A stretch of DNA of 6,998 bases from Chloroflexota bacterium (GCA_022561735.1 JADFQR010000067.1:1-6998); one strand, 5' to 3'; shown: positions 1 through 6,771, counted from the stretch's first letter. Notes: generated from the sequence alone by a model not told the origin. Numbers and translations: made by a program.

Positions 1-871
1 CGGCATCGGCGCGCATGGCCTGCGCCACACCCTTTGCGGTGCGAATCAGCCCGTCCAACAGCGTCTTCTGCGTCTCCACGTTGTTCCAGCGGATCGCCCC
101 GCTCATGACAGCGGTGGCGGGGATGATGTTTCCCGCCGTCCCGGCATGAATCTCGCCGATGGTCACCACCGCCATCTCGTTTGGAGGGGTCTCGCGGCTG
201 ACCAGCGTCTGAAGCGCTGTAACCACGTGCGCTGCAACCACCACCGGGTCAACACTGAGATGTGGCATAGCGCCGTGACCGCCACTGCCGGTGATCGTCA
301 GCCTGAAAGTGTCCTTGCCGGCCATCATCGGGCCGGAAGACGCCGTGACCGTGCCGGTTGGATCTCCGGCGCTGATGTGGAGGGCGATAACCCGGTCAGC
401 CTTGTAGCGGTCAAAAAACCCATCGTCCGCCATCGCCTGAGCGCCGACATTGTTCTCTTCCGCCGGTTGAAAGGCGAAAATCACGCTGCCGTTTAGCTCC
501 GACCGGTGTCTCGCCAGCAATTCGGCGGCGGTGATTGCCATTGCGATGTGGGAGTCGTGGCCGCAGGCGTGCATCGCATCGACAGATGAGGCAAATTGAA
601 GCCCGGTTTGCTCCGCCATCGGCAGCGCATCGATATCGGCCCGGATCATGAGCGTCGGCCCGTCCGAGCCGCCCTGAAGGGTTCCGACGACCCCCGTCTG
701 GCCGACCCCCTCCTCCACCGTCAGCCCCGCCGCGGTTAATCGCTCGGCGATGATCGCCGCCGTTCGGCGCTCCCGGAACTCGATCTCCGGATTGGCGTGA
801 ATATCACGGCGCAGCGCTATCATCCCGGGCGTCGCGGCGGCAATTTCCTCTGGAAATAGTGGGAATGGCAT
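1..871 (-). CDS. M20-family amidohydrolase (IAA-amino-acid hydrolase / N-acyl-amino-acid deacylase type), C-terminus off window
   Basis: Read on the minus strand, an ATG at 871-869 opens a frame with no stop to the left edge: 290 codons of an expected 390-400. The protein starts MPFPLFPEEI and shows the M20D pattern in order: ALRRDIHANPE (about 19-29), the first metal motif MHACGHDSH (100-108, with Cys103 and His105), FQPAEEN (134-140, with the catalytic and metal Glu pair), ALHIS (His165), and the lid-domain start GSGGHGAMPH followed by DPVVVAAHVV and later GTAGNIIPATAVMSGAIRW. Family members are cytoplasmic di-metal hydrolases that cleave N-acyl or amide bonds of amino-acid conjugates. The true substrate cannot be read from sequence. 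The last metal-binding His is outside the window. There is no signal peptide. The start lies 55 bp after recG, so it may be the last gene of that operon. No clear Shine-Dalgarno precedes it. Family is sure, substrate is not. Confidence 0.93.
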   Translation of the reverse strand, partial: MPFPLFPEEIAAATPGMIALRRDIHANPEIEFRERRTAAIIAERLTAAGLTVEEGVGQTGVVGTLQGGSDGPTLMIRADIDALPMAEQTGLQFASSVDAMHACGHDSHIAMAITAAELLARHRSELNGSVIFAFQPAEENNVGAQAMADDGFFDRYKADRVIALHISAGDPTGTVTASSGPMMAGKDTFRLTITGSGGHGAMPHLSVDPVVVAAHVVTALQTLVSRETPPNEMAVVTIGEIHAGTAGNIIPATAVMSGAIRWNNVETQKTLLDGLIRTAKGVAQAMRADA

Positions 872-926
872 GGCGGGGCGAATGATACAGGGGCCGTATC
901 GCCGTGATCGTCGGTCCCGGGGAGTT

Positions 927-3515
927 TCAGGAAAATTCGGCTGTCCGGCCGCGCAAGACGCGCTCCAGTTCCTTTGCCAGCTCCTCGTGGCCGGATTCCG
1001 TGAGCCCGGGGTCGGCGGCGATAACGTCGATAGCCTCGGCCCGTGCCGAGGCAAGTAGATCGGCATCGAACAACGTGGCTACACGGAGGTCTGCGAACCC
1101 GCTCTGGCGTGTGCCGATGTACTCACCCGGCCCGCGCAGACGGAGATCCTCCTCAGACAGGTCAAACCCGTCCGATACGCGCTCGATTATGCCAAGCCGT
1201 TCCTGCGCGCCCGGGCTGGGGCCGTCCGAGAGGAGGATGCACCGGCTGGCGTGTTCGCCGCGCCCTATCCGCCCCCGCAACTGGTGCAGCTGCGACAGGC
1301 CGAACCGCTCTGCCCCCTCTATCAACATCACCGTGGCGTTCGGGATGTCTATGCCGACCTCGATCACCGGCGTGGCGACCAGCACGTCAATCTTTCGCTG
1401 GCGGAAAAGGTCCATGACCCGTTGCTTCTCGGCAAGCGGCAGCCTCCCATGCAAAAGCCCGAGCTTGAGCTTCGAGAAGGGGCCTGCCGAAAGGTAGTTG
1501 AACTCTTCGACCGCCGACCGGGTGCGGATCTCTTCCGATTCGTCGATCAACGGACATACGACAAACGCCTGGCGTCCGGCGGCGACCTCGTCGAGCACGA
1601 GACGGTGCGCGTCCGCCCGCTGGTCCGGGGTTCGCGCCCACAGCGTCGTTATCGGCTTCCGCCCGCCCGGCAACTCACGAAGCGTCGTCAAGTCCAGGTC
1701 GCCGTAGAGGGTCAGGGCGAGCGAGCGAGGTATCGGCGTCGCCGACATGCCCAGGAGGTGAGGCCGTGGCCGCTGATCTGTCAGGGCGGCCCGCTGCTCG
1801 ACGCCGAAACGGTGTTGCTCGTCCACTACGGCGAGGCTGAGGTTCCGGAACTTGACGGCTTCCTGTATGACGGCGTGGGTGCCGACGATAATGTCCAATT
1901 CGCCGTCCGAGATCATTTTTTGCAGTTCACGCTTCACCCGCGGCGAGTGGCTGCCGATCAACAGCCCTATCCGCAAAGGCGAGTCCAGCCCCGGGACGTT
2001 AGCCACAACCACCGGGTCATCGCCGTTGCGTCGCCCGGCGCCGTGATCCGCGTCATCTGGCGGGTTACCGTCCTGCCCTTCTGTATCATCCGGCGCGTCG
2101 CGTGATGAGCTTTCGAGCCGCATAGACGCCTGTTCGCCATGCAGGGGAACGGCGTCAAACATTGATCGCAGTGAAAGGAAATGCTGTTCAGCAAGCACCT
2201 CGGTCGGGGCGAGAAGAGCGCCCTGCATGCCGCACGACGCGGCGGCGAGCAACGCGATCACGGCGATGATCGTCTTCCCACTTCCGACCTCCCCCTGCAG
2301 GAGCCGCCCCATCGGCACGTCAGAATCGATGTCAGAAAGAATCGTCTTCAGAGCGTTCTTTTGATCTGCCGTGAGTTCGAAATCGAGTGACTCAATAAAC
2401 AGATCAAGCAGGCCGGGACGCGGCCGGATAGTCACGCCGCCCGCCCGTTCCCGCCACTCGCGCTTGCGGCGCTGCACTGCGAGCTGGTTGAGGAACAGCT
2501 CATCGAACGCGAGCCGTCTTCGTGCCGTCTCCCGTTGCTCTATCGTGTCCGGGTGGTGCATCCACTCGATCGCGTCCCGCAACCCCGGCAGGACCATGCG
2601 CTCACGAATGTCCGGGGCAAGGTGCTCCCGCATTAACGGCAAACCCACGTCCAGAGCCTTGCGGGCGGCGGTTCGCAGGGTTCGCTGGTACATACCGTCA
2701 GTGGAGGGGTAGATGGGGAGCAGGTTCCCGGCGTGTGTCAGGGAGTCCCCGCGCAACACCTCGTACTCCGGGTTCTGGAACTGCGCCCGGTCCCGGTAAG
2801 CCTCAACTTTTCCGCTGATAACGACACGCGTCCCCGGACGCAACTGCTGCGCGAGGTAGGGCTGGCCGAACCACGTGATGTCCACGAATCCGGTCTCGTC
2901 ACGGGCCGACACGCGCGTCGCGCCGCGCCTGCCTATGGCGGCGGTAGATGCGGACACCACCTCAACGATCACGCTCATGTCCTCGCCGTAAACGAGGTCG
3001 ATAACGTTGCCGAGGTTCGAATAGTCGAGGTGCCGGTGCGGGAAGTGGTGGAGCAGATCACGCAGGGTCAACACGCCCAGGCGCTTGAACCGCGCGTGCT
3101 GGGATTTCGTGATGAACGGCAGGTCTTCGATCGGAGAGTCGAACGTGACCGGTCCGGAGGGCGGGGTCCTGGCCGCGGCCTTTTTACGGGCTCGCGTGGC
3201 GGGCTTCCTGGCTTTCGTCACGGATGCCGCCGGGGCGCTTTTCCTCTGCACAGGCGGTCGCGGCGCGGGCGCAGGTTCTCCCAGCGCGGATGCGCGTGCG
3301 GCGCGCGCCCAGGCCTCTCGTTTTTTCACCGTTAACGAGGCGTAGGACGTTTCCGGCATATCCACAGGCGCAAGGTCTGACCTGTTGGCATCCAGGAACA
3401 GGTCCAACCCACCGGCCACCGCCGCATCTTTGAAGCCGCGCTCCGCCTCCAGGTCAAGGATGCGGACAAGGGATTCACGCGCGGTGCGCCGCGGTGGGCG
3501 GGCTCGACTTTGCAA
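927..3515 (-). CDS. recG: ATP-dependent DNA helicase RecG, long form
   Basis: RecG is a superfamily 2 branch-migration helicase that regresses stalled replication forks and processes Holliday junctions and R-loops. Seen: an N-terminal extension (1-125) with a helical part ending GGLDLFL and a linker rich in Ala, Pro, Lys and Arg (80-118); the wedge OB fold (about 160-260); Walker A GEVGSGKT (408-415); motif Ia APTEVLAEQH (436-445); DEQH box (565-568) followed by RFGVEQR; SATPIPR (591-597); VATPVIEVGIDIP (713-725); QLRGRIGRG (745-753); and the RecG C-terminal signature LRLRGPGEYIGTRQSG (791-806). At 862 aa it is much longer than E. coli RecG (693 aa). The excess is the extension plus an acidic insert of about 60 residues (454-514) between motifs Ia and II. 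The start is TTG at 3515-3513. An in-frame TAG lies eight codons upstream with no ATG or GTG between. Ribosome-binding signal is weak (AAGAGA, 11 nt away). It lies 92 bp after degV on the same strand. Confidence 0.97.
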   Translation of the reverse strand: MQSRARPPRRTARESLVRILDLEAERGFKDAAVAGGLDLFLDANRSDLAPVDMPETSYASLTVKKREAWARAARASALGEPAPAPRPPVQRKSAPAASVTKARKPATRARKKAAARTPPSGPVTFDSPIEDLPFITKSQHARFKRLGVLTLRDLLHHFPHRHLDYSNLGNVIDLVYGEDMSVIVEVVSASTAAIGRRGATRVSARDETGFVDITWFGQPYLAQQLRPGTRVVISGKVEAYRDRAQFQNPEYEVLRGDSLTHAGNLLPIYPSTDGMYQRTLRTAARKALDVGLPLMREHLAPDIRERMVLPGLRDAIEWMHHPDTIEQRETARRRLAFDELFLNQLAVQRRKREWRERAGGVTIRPRPGLLDLFIESLDFELTADQKNALKTILSDIDSDVPMGRLLQGEVGSGKTIIAVIALLAAASCGMQGALLAPTEVLAEQHFLSLRSMFDAVPLHGEQASMRLESSSRDAPDDTEGQDGNPPDDADHGAGRRNGDDPVVVANVPGLDSPLRIGLLIGSHSPRVKRELQKMISDGELDIIVGTHAVIQEAVKFRNLSLAVVDEQHRFGVEQRAALTDQRPRPHLLGMSATPIPRSLALTLYGDLDLTTLRELPGGRKPITTLWARTPDQRADAHRLVLDEVAAGRQAFVVCPLIDESEEIRTRSAVEEFNYLSAGPFSKLKLGLLHGRLPLAEKQRVMDLFRQRKIDVLVATPVIEVGIDIPNATVMLIEGAERFGLSQLHQLRGRIGRGEHASRCILLSDGPSPGAQERLGIIERVSDGFDLSEEDLRLRGPGEYIGTRQSGFADLRVATLFDADLLASARAEAIDVIAADPGLTESGHEELAKELERVLRGRTAEFS
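1974..2156 (-). other. Acidic insert in the RecG motor domain
   Basis: Between motif Ia (APTEVLAEQH) and the strand IGLLIGSHS, E. coli RecG has only a short connection. Here about 60 residues (454-514) intervene. The centre is low complexity and rich in Asp, Glu, Gly, Asn and Pro (for example DAPDDTEGQDGNPPDDAD), followed by a more ordered hydrophobic stretch, PVVVANVPGLDSPLR. The reading frame and flanking motifs are intact, so this is an in-frame insertion, not a frameshift. Confidence 0.8.
3141..3515 (-). other. RecG N-terminal extension: helical segment plus basic Ala/Pro/Lys linker
   Basis: Residues 1-125 of RecG precede the part alignable to E. coli RecG. Residues about 13-42 look helical and end in AVAGGLDLFL. 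Residues about 55-78 (SYASLTVKKREAWARAARAS) also look helical. Residues 80-118 are low complexity, almost only A, P, K, R, S and T, and strongly basic, like a disordered DNA-binding tail. Extended RecG N-termini occur in several phyla including Chloroflexota and cyanobacteria. The role of the basic linker here is inference. Confidence 0.7.
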
Positions 3516-3607
3516 CGGGGTATCGATCTCTTGAAACTATCCCTGAAAGCGGGGTGCGTCCCCGGAAGTCATCTGCCGGACAACGTTCCGGGAACAGGCC
3601 CCCACGA

Positions 3608-4456
3608 TCAACCGGATTTCTTCCGAATAAATCCCACTCCGAGCGAACCGGGGCCGGCATAGGTTCCAACGACAGCGCCGATTCGCGAGGTGATGACGCC
3701 ATCTTTCGGGGCGAGGTGAGCAAGGTCTCGCGACAGCTTCTCAAGTTCTTCCGGCTCGGTCGAGTAGTACACGGCGAGATGGTCGAACGGCGCCGCCTCT
3801 TCCACAAGCGCCTTGATCTGCTCAATTGCACGACGCCGGGTACGCGGGCTTGCCACCGGAGACGACTCACCGTCCTCAAACGTGATGATCGGCGTCACCT
3901 TGAGCAACCCGCCGATGAACCCCTTCGCGCGGCCGATGCGCCCGCCCTTCACAAGGTATTCAAGCGTGTCGACCATGCCGTAGAACCTGGCGCGACCCAT
4001 CGCGTCCTTCGTCGCCGCGACCACCTCGTCGATCGTGGCTCCAGAGGCAGCGGAGATCGCGGCTTCGATCACGATCAGGCCCAGCGGTATCGTCGCCTGA
4101 CCTGTGTCGATCGTTTCGATCCGCAGGCCGTCCACGGTGACTTCACGCGCGCCCTGGTTGGCGGAGTTGATGGTCTGGCTCAATTTTCCAGAGAGGTGAA
4201 CGGAGACTATGCCGTCGTGATCGGCGGCCAGCTTCTGGTACACCTCGGCGAAATCGCCGGGCGAGGGCTGTGACGTGGTCGGGAGGTCGGATTCAGCTTC
4301 AAGGCGACGGTAAAACTCGTCGCTATCGATCTCGACTCCGTCCTTGAACTCTTCCATCCCGAAACGGACGATCAACGGAACAACGGTAATCCCGTGCTTC
4401 TCGACGAGGTCTCCCGGAAGATCGGCCGTGCTGTCGGTGACGATCGCGATAGTCAT
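3608..4456 (-). CDS. fakB: DegV family protein, predicted FakB fatty-acid-binding subunit of fatty acid kinase
   Basis: The 282-aa protein has the normal DegV length and motifs: VTDSTADLP (6-14), PTTSQPSPGDF (59-69, Thr61), LSQTINSA (92-99, Ser93), IDTGQATIPLG (116-126), GGRIGRAKGFIGGLLKVTPII (171-191) and GTYAGPGSLGVGF (264-276). DegV proteins bind a long-chain fatty acid in a buried pocket. FakB members present its carboxylate to the kinase FakA, which makes acyl phosphate for PlsX/PlsY. The fakA gene directly upstream on the same strand supports this job. Two residues are unusual: Gln94 where LSG is common, and Tyr266 where many members have His in the GxHxGPG motif, next to the predicted carboxylate site. 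The ATG at 4456 has a good Shine-Dalgarno (AGAGGA, 4 nt away). Membership is sure. FakB role is inferred, since some DegV proteins are not tied to a kinase, and lipid chain preference cannot be read. Confidence 0.93.
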   Translation of the reverse strand: MTIAIVTDSTADLPGDLVEKHGITVVPLIVRFGMEEFKDGVEIDSDEFYRRLEAESDLPTTSQPSPGDFAEVYQKLAADHDGIVSVHLSGKLSQTINSANQGAREVTVDGLRIETIDTGQATIPLGLIVIEAAISAASGATIDEVVAATKDAMGRARFYGMVDTLEYLVKGGRIGRAKGFIGGLLKVTPIITFEDGESSPVASPRTRRRAIEQIKALVEEAAPFDHLAVYYSTEPEELEKLSRDLAHLAPKDGVITSRIGAVVGTYAGPGSLGVGFIRKKSG

Positions 4457-4460
4457 GCAG

Positions 4461-4466
4461 TCCTCT
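4461..4466 (-). promoter_or_regulatory. Shine-Dalgarno site of degV/fakB
   Basis: On the minus strand AGAGGA lies 4 nt before the ATG at 4456. This is the best ribosome-binding site in the window together with that of fakA, and it fixes the degV start. Confidence 0.75.
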
Positions 4467-4575
4467 ATTCCACACCCGGCATAGCCCAGATGTCATGATC
4501 CGCCAGTAGAACCCGCACAGACTATCGCGCGGCGGGGTAGTGGGCGAGCCGGTTATCGTCACCGGAGTCTCGAAT

Positions 4576-4614
4576 GCCCGGCCAGAACGCCCCGTTAGAA
4601 CGCCGGGCCAGAAC
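4576..4614. repeat. Three tandem 13-bp repeats in the fakA-degV spacer
   Basis: On the plus strand the copies are GCCCGGCCAGAAC (4576-4588), GCCCCGTTAGAAC (4589-4601) and GCCGGGCCAGAAC (4602-4614). Copies 1 and 3 differ at one base, and copy 2 differs from copy 1 at three. That single difference makes the 7-bp starts of copies 1 and 3 (4576-4582 and 4602-4608) exact reverse complements, so the unit can also form a hairpin with a 19-nt loop. No T-tract follows on either strand, so it does not look like a Rho-independent terminator. The repeat lies 20 bp after the fakA stop in a 177-bp spacer. Confidence 0.85.
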
Positions 4615-4633
4615 ACAAAATCGGGCCGTCCGG

Positions 4634-6340
4634 CTACTCAAAGGCCACAAGAAAGGCGTGATGTGGTTGTCCCCCGTGGACGATCTCCACTTCAGCATCC
4701 CCGGCCACTTCCTCAACCGCTTCGAGCGCCCTTTTGACGTCATCATTCGGAACATCGATGCCGGTGTAGATGGTGACCAGCTCGGCGTCCCGGGCGGCGC
4801 ACCGGACCATCTCGACCAGCGCCGTCACCGGGTCATCAGCGGTCGCTACAAGCTCACCGTCCACCAGCGCCATAACGTCCCCGATGGCGATCTCCCGGCC
4901 TGCCACCACCGCGTCACGCACGGCGCGCGTCACCGAGCCTGAACGCACGCCACCTGCCGCAGCGCTCATGGCGGCGACGTTGGCCCCGAGATTTGCCGAA
5001 GACGAAAAGGCAAATGCCGCAGCAATCCCGGCCTGTACCGACGTGGTCTCGACAACCCTGACAACTTTGCCGGTAAGGTCAGGGACCTGCAGCGCCGCGG
5101 CGACGATGTTCTTGTTATTCGGAAGAAGCAGCACGCTATCTGATGGCGCAGCCTCAACGGCGTCCAGCAGGTCCCGGACGCTGGGGTTCATGGTGTCGCC
5201 ACCACTTACGGGCGAGCAGGAGCCCATGCCGGCCTGTGCGAATATGGCCTCGAGCCCGGGCCCGGCGCACACGGCCACGATCGCCATCTCCAACCGGGGA
5301 ACCTCCGCATCGGACGGGGGCGTCGGAAGCGGCTGCTGCCCGGCCGCCCACTCGGACGTCTGTTCGTCCATATTGAGGATGGTGATCCCGGATAACGTGC
5401 CCAGTCCCGCGGCGTATGAAATCACCGGCCCCGGGTCCAGGGGATGGAGGTGGATCTTGACCGCTGTGGGGTCCCCGGCAACGACTGCGGACTCACCAAA
5501 CTCCGTCACCCGGTCGCGGATCTTGATCACGTCCAGCTTCTCGCCTTCGATCAAGAACACGGTGCAGTACCCGTAGATCTCCTCCTGCACCGCATTGACA
5601 AAATCGACGCGCACCCCCGCAGCGGAACGGCCGTCGCCTTCAACACCGATCGGCGAGGGCGGTGGAAACTCTGTGTCGCCGTCACCCCGCCCCTGCACCA
5701 GCTCAAGCGCGCCGGACAGGAAGACGGAAAGCCCGTATCCGCCGGAATCGACCACCCCGGCGTCACGGAGCACGTCAAGCTGGGTCGGAGTCAGGGCCAC
5801 GGCTTCTACAGACGCTTTCACCGCAGCTTCCAGTACATCCGAGATGCCGGCGCCGGTTTCCGCGCAGTCTGTGGCCGCGTCCGCGGTAACGCGCATCACG
5901 GTGAGCATCGTGCCCTCGCGCGGGTTGGGCACGGAGTCGTACGCGGCAACGGCGCCGGCGCGCATCCCGGCAGCGAACTCGACCGGTGTTATGCGCTCAT
6001 GCCCGTCAGAGACGTCCGCAATACCACGAAAGAGCTGCGCCGAGATCAGGCCGCTATTGCCGCGTGCCGCCAGGAGAGCGCTGCGCGCCATCCTCCGGGC
6101 GGTGTCGCCGACATGGATAGGGGGCTGCGCCTTCAATTCTTCCACGATCGCCCGCAGCGTAAAACTCATGTTGGTGCCCGTATCGCCGTCAGGCACCGGG
6201 AACACATTCAGGGCGTTGATCTGCTCTCGATTTGCCTCGACCGCACGGCTTCCGGCGGCGACTAACGCACACAGGACTACGCCGTCAATCCACCCCCCGG
6301 TGTCGTCACGAATCAGGTCAAGGGCTTCGGATCGGGTCAA
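4634..6340 (-). CDS. fakA: Fatty acid kinase FakA (DAK2/DhaL domain, YloV family)
   Basis: FakA transfers phosphate from ATP to a fatty acid held by FakB, giving acyl phosphate for phospholipid synthesis. At 568 aa it has normal family length. Seen: the DhaL ATP/Mg domain (about 15-210) with NALNVFPVPDGDTGTNM (42-58, Asp51 and Asp53 as metal ligands), AARGNSGLISAQLFRG (91-106), PNPREGTMLTVMR (138-150) and DAGVVDSGGYGL (193-204); a middle domain with YGYC (Cys259) and KIHLHP (His297, His299), matching the Cys/His/His zinc site known in staphylococcal FakA; and the C-terminal domain with GGDTMNPS (380-387), LPNNKNI (406-412) and the tail HGGQPHHAFLVAFE. The start is TTG at 6340-6338: AAGGGG lies 5 nt before it, the frame has no ATG or GTG upstream, and an in-frame TGA closes it about 14 codons up. 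degV follows after 177 bp. No Asp23-family gene precedes it, unlike in many Firmicutes. Confidence 0.96.
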   Translation of the reverse strand: MTRSEALDLIRDDTGGWIDGVVLCALVAAGSRAVEANREQINALNVFPVPDGDTGTNMSFTLRAIVEELKAQPPIHVGDTARRMARSALLAARGNSGLISAQLFRGIADVSDGHERITPVEFAAGMRAGAVAAYDSVPNPREGTMLTVMRVTADAATDCAETGAGISDVLEAAVKASVEAVALTPTQLDVLRDAGVVDSGGYGLSVFLSGALELVQGRGDGDTEFPPPSPIGVEGDGRSAAGVRVDFVNAVQEEIYGYCTVFLIEGEKLDVIKIRDRVTEFGESAVVAGDPTAVKIHLHPLDPGPVISYAAGLGTLSGITILNMDEQTSEWAAGQQPLPTPPSDAEVPRLEMAIVAVCAGPGLEAIFAQAGMGSCSPVSGGDTMNPSVRDLLDAVEAAPSDSVLLLPNNKNIVAAALQVPDLTGKVVRVVETTSVQAGIAAAFAFSSSANLGANVAAMSAAAGGVRSGSVTRAVRDAVVAGREIAIGDVMALVDGELVATADDPVTALVEMVRCAARDAELVTIYTGIDVPNDDVKRALEAVEEVAGDAEVEIVHGGQPHHAFLVAFE

Positions 6341-6345
6341 TGGGG

Positions 6346-6351
6346 CCCCTT
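6346..6351 (-). promoter_or_regulatory. Shine-Dalgarno site that decides the TTG start of fakA
   Basis: AAGGGG on the minus strand sits 5 nt before TTG (6340-6338). Its GGGG is half of the 8-bp palindrome GGGGCCCC (6342-6349). No other start codon exists in this frame upstream before the stop. Confidence 0.7.
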
Positions 6352-6449
6352 GCGAACTTCGCCATCGGCTAAGTGAGCGTCGTCAGAGTCGCCGAAACCG
6401 GCCGGGGTTTGTTCGTAAACGTTGTCGCGGACTACGCGTCGATGGTAAC

Positions 6450-6480
6450 TTGTAGGTCTGGCGCAAGCCAATCCTAGAAT
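6450..6480 (+). promoter_or_regulatory. Candidate rpmB promoter
   Basis: TAGAAT (6475-6480) matches the -10 consensus at five of six positions. TTGTAG (6450-6455) could be a -35 but matches only three and the spacer is 19 bp. If real, transcription would start near 6487 and leave a leader of about 100 nt containing the tandem repeat. TATTAT at 6514-6519 is another possible -10 with no good -35. Weak call. Confidence 0.2.
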
Positions 6481-6551
6481 TGTCCCTGATTTTCTCGGGA
6501 CGCGCGCGACCGATATTATCGATTATCAAGATTCGGCGCGTCGACAACAGT

Positions 6552-6571
6552 TTTTAACACCTTTTAACACC
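6552..6571 (+). repeat. Perfect 10-bp tandem repeat upstream of rpmB
   Basis: TTTTAACACC occurs twice head to tail (6552-6561 and 6562-6571), ending 14 bp before the rpmB ATG and followed at once by GGGG, the only possible weak Shine-Dalgarno. The spacing is about one helical turn. Confidence 0.8.
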
Positions 6572-6585
6572 GGGGTTTCTCAGAC

Positions 6586-6771
6586 ATGGCCAAGTGCAAC
6601 CGCTGCGGAAAGGGTCCGCAGTTCGGTCACAACCGCAGCCACTCGATGCGGGCGACGAACCGAATGTTCAAGCCGAACCTGACTCGCAAGAAGTTGCCGG
6701 AGGGTTCCAAAAAGAGTCACGAGTACGTTTGCACCCGCTGCCTCAGGACGGAATTGAAGGCCAAACGCTAA
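6586..6771 (+). CDS. rpmB: 50S ribosomal protein L28, zinc-binding (C+) form
   Basis: The 61-aa basic protein begins MAKCNRCGKGPQFGHNRSHS, the L28 signature, and continues with TNRMFKPNL. Two CxxC pairs (Cys4/Cys7 and Cys49/Cys52) should bind one zinc, as in the zinc-containing paralogue class. L28 is a late-assembling large-subunit protein near the tRNA exit side. Length is normal for bacterial L28 (about 60-78). The ATG at 6586 is the only sensible start; GGGG at 6572-6575 is a weak ribosome-binding site 10 nt away. It stands alone on the plus strand, divergent from fakA and convergent with rpe, with its own terminator. In species with both zinc and non-zinc L28 copies the zinc-free one can be under Zur control; whether a second copy exists here is not visible. 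Confidence 0.97.
   Translation: MAKCNRCGKGPQFGHNRSHSMRATNRMFKPNLTRKKLPEGSKKSHEYVCTRCLRTELKAKR

Larger units (their letters stand above)
6341..6585. promoter_or_regulatory. Divergent intergenic region between fakA and rpmB
   Basis: These 245 bp must hold the promoters for both fakA (leftward) and rpmB (rightward). No gene is visible. The right half is more AT-rich. Visible structure: AAACC-GGCCGG-GGTTT (6395-6410), a small possible hairpin in the fakA leader; GTCCC-N10-GGGAC (6482-6501); CGATA-T-TATCG (6511-6521); and a perfect 10-bp tandem repeat at 6552-6571. I found no leftward promoter that matches consensus well. Confidence 0.6.

Noticed and set aside
146..496. 116-codon plus-strand frame near the left edge
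   Set aside because: It is antisense to the M20 hydrolase, whose metal-binding motifs are intact on the minus strand.
1251..2105. 284-codon plus-strand open frame opposite recG
   Set aside because: It lies wholly antisense to clear RecG helicase motifs, has a low-complexity Arg/Pro-rich translation, and shows no recognisable domain. Long antisense frames are expected in GC-rich coding DNA.
1974..2156. Frameshift or assembly error in recG
   Set aside because: Motifs on both sides are in one frame and the insert is coherent low-complexity acidic sequence, so an in-frame insertion is the simpler reading.
3585..3595. GTTCC-G-GGAAC palindrome in the degV-recG gap as a LexA/SOS operator
   Set aside because: Arms and spacing do not match GAAC-N4-GTTC, and it is a single short palindrome in GC-rich DNA, so no SOS control of recG can be claimed.
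4323..4616. 97-codon minus-strand frame spanning the fakA-degV spacer
   Set aside because: It overlaps the degV N-terminus in another frame, lacks a good ribosome-binding site and is Arg/Trp/Gly-rich. The spacer is better read as non-coding.
6395..6410. AAACC-GGCCGG-GGTTT inverted repeat as a terminator
   Set aside because: The stem is only 5 bp, it lies in a divergent region with no gene ending nearby, and no T-run follows on the minus strand.
5444..6455. Two overlapping plus-strand open frames of 273 and 286 codons opposite fakA
   Set aside because: They mirror the conserved FakA reading frame in two different frames, are rich in Ser/Arg/Pro, and the second runs out into the intergenic region without any family resemblance.
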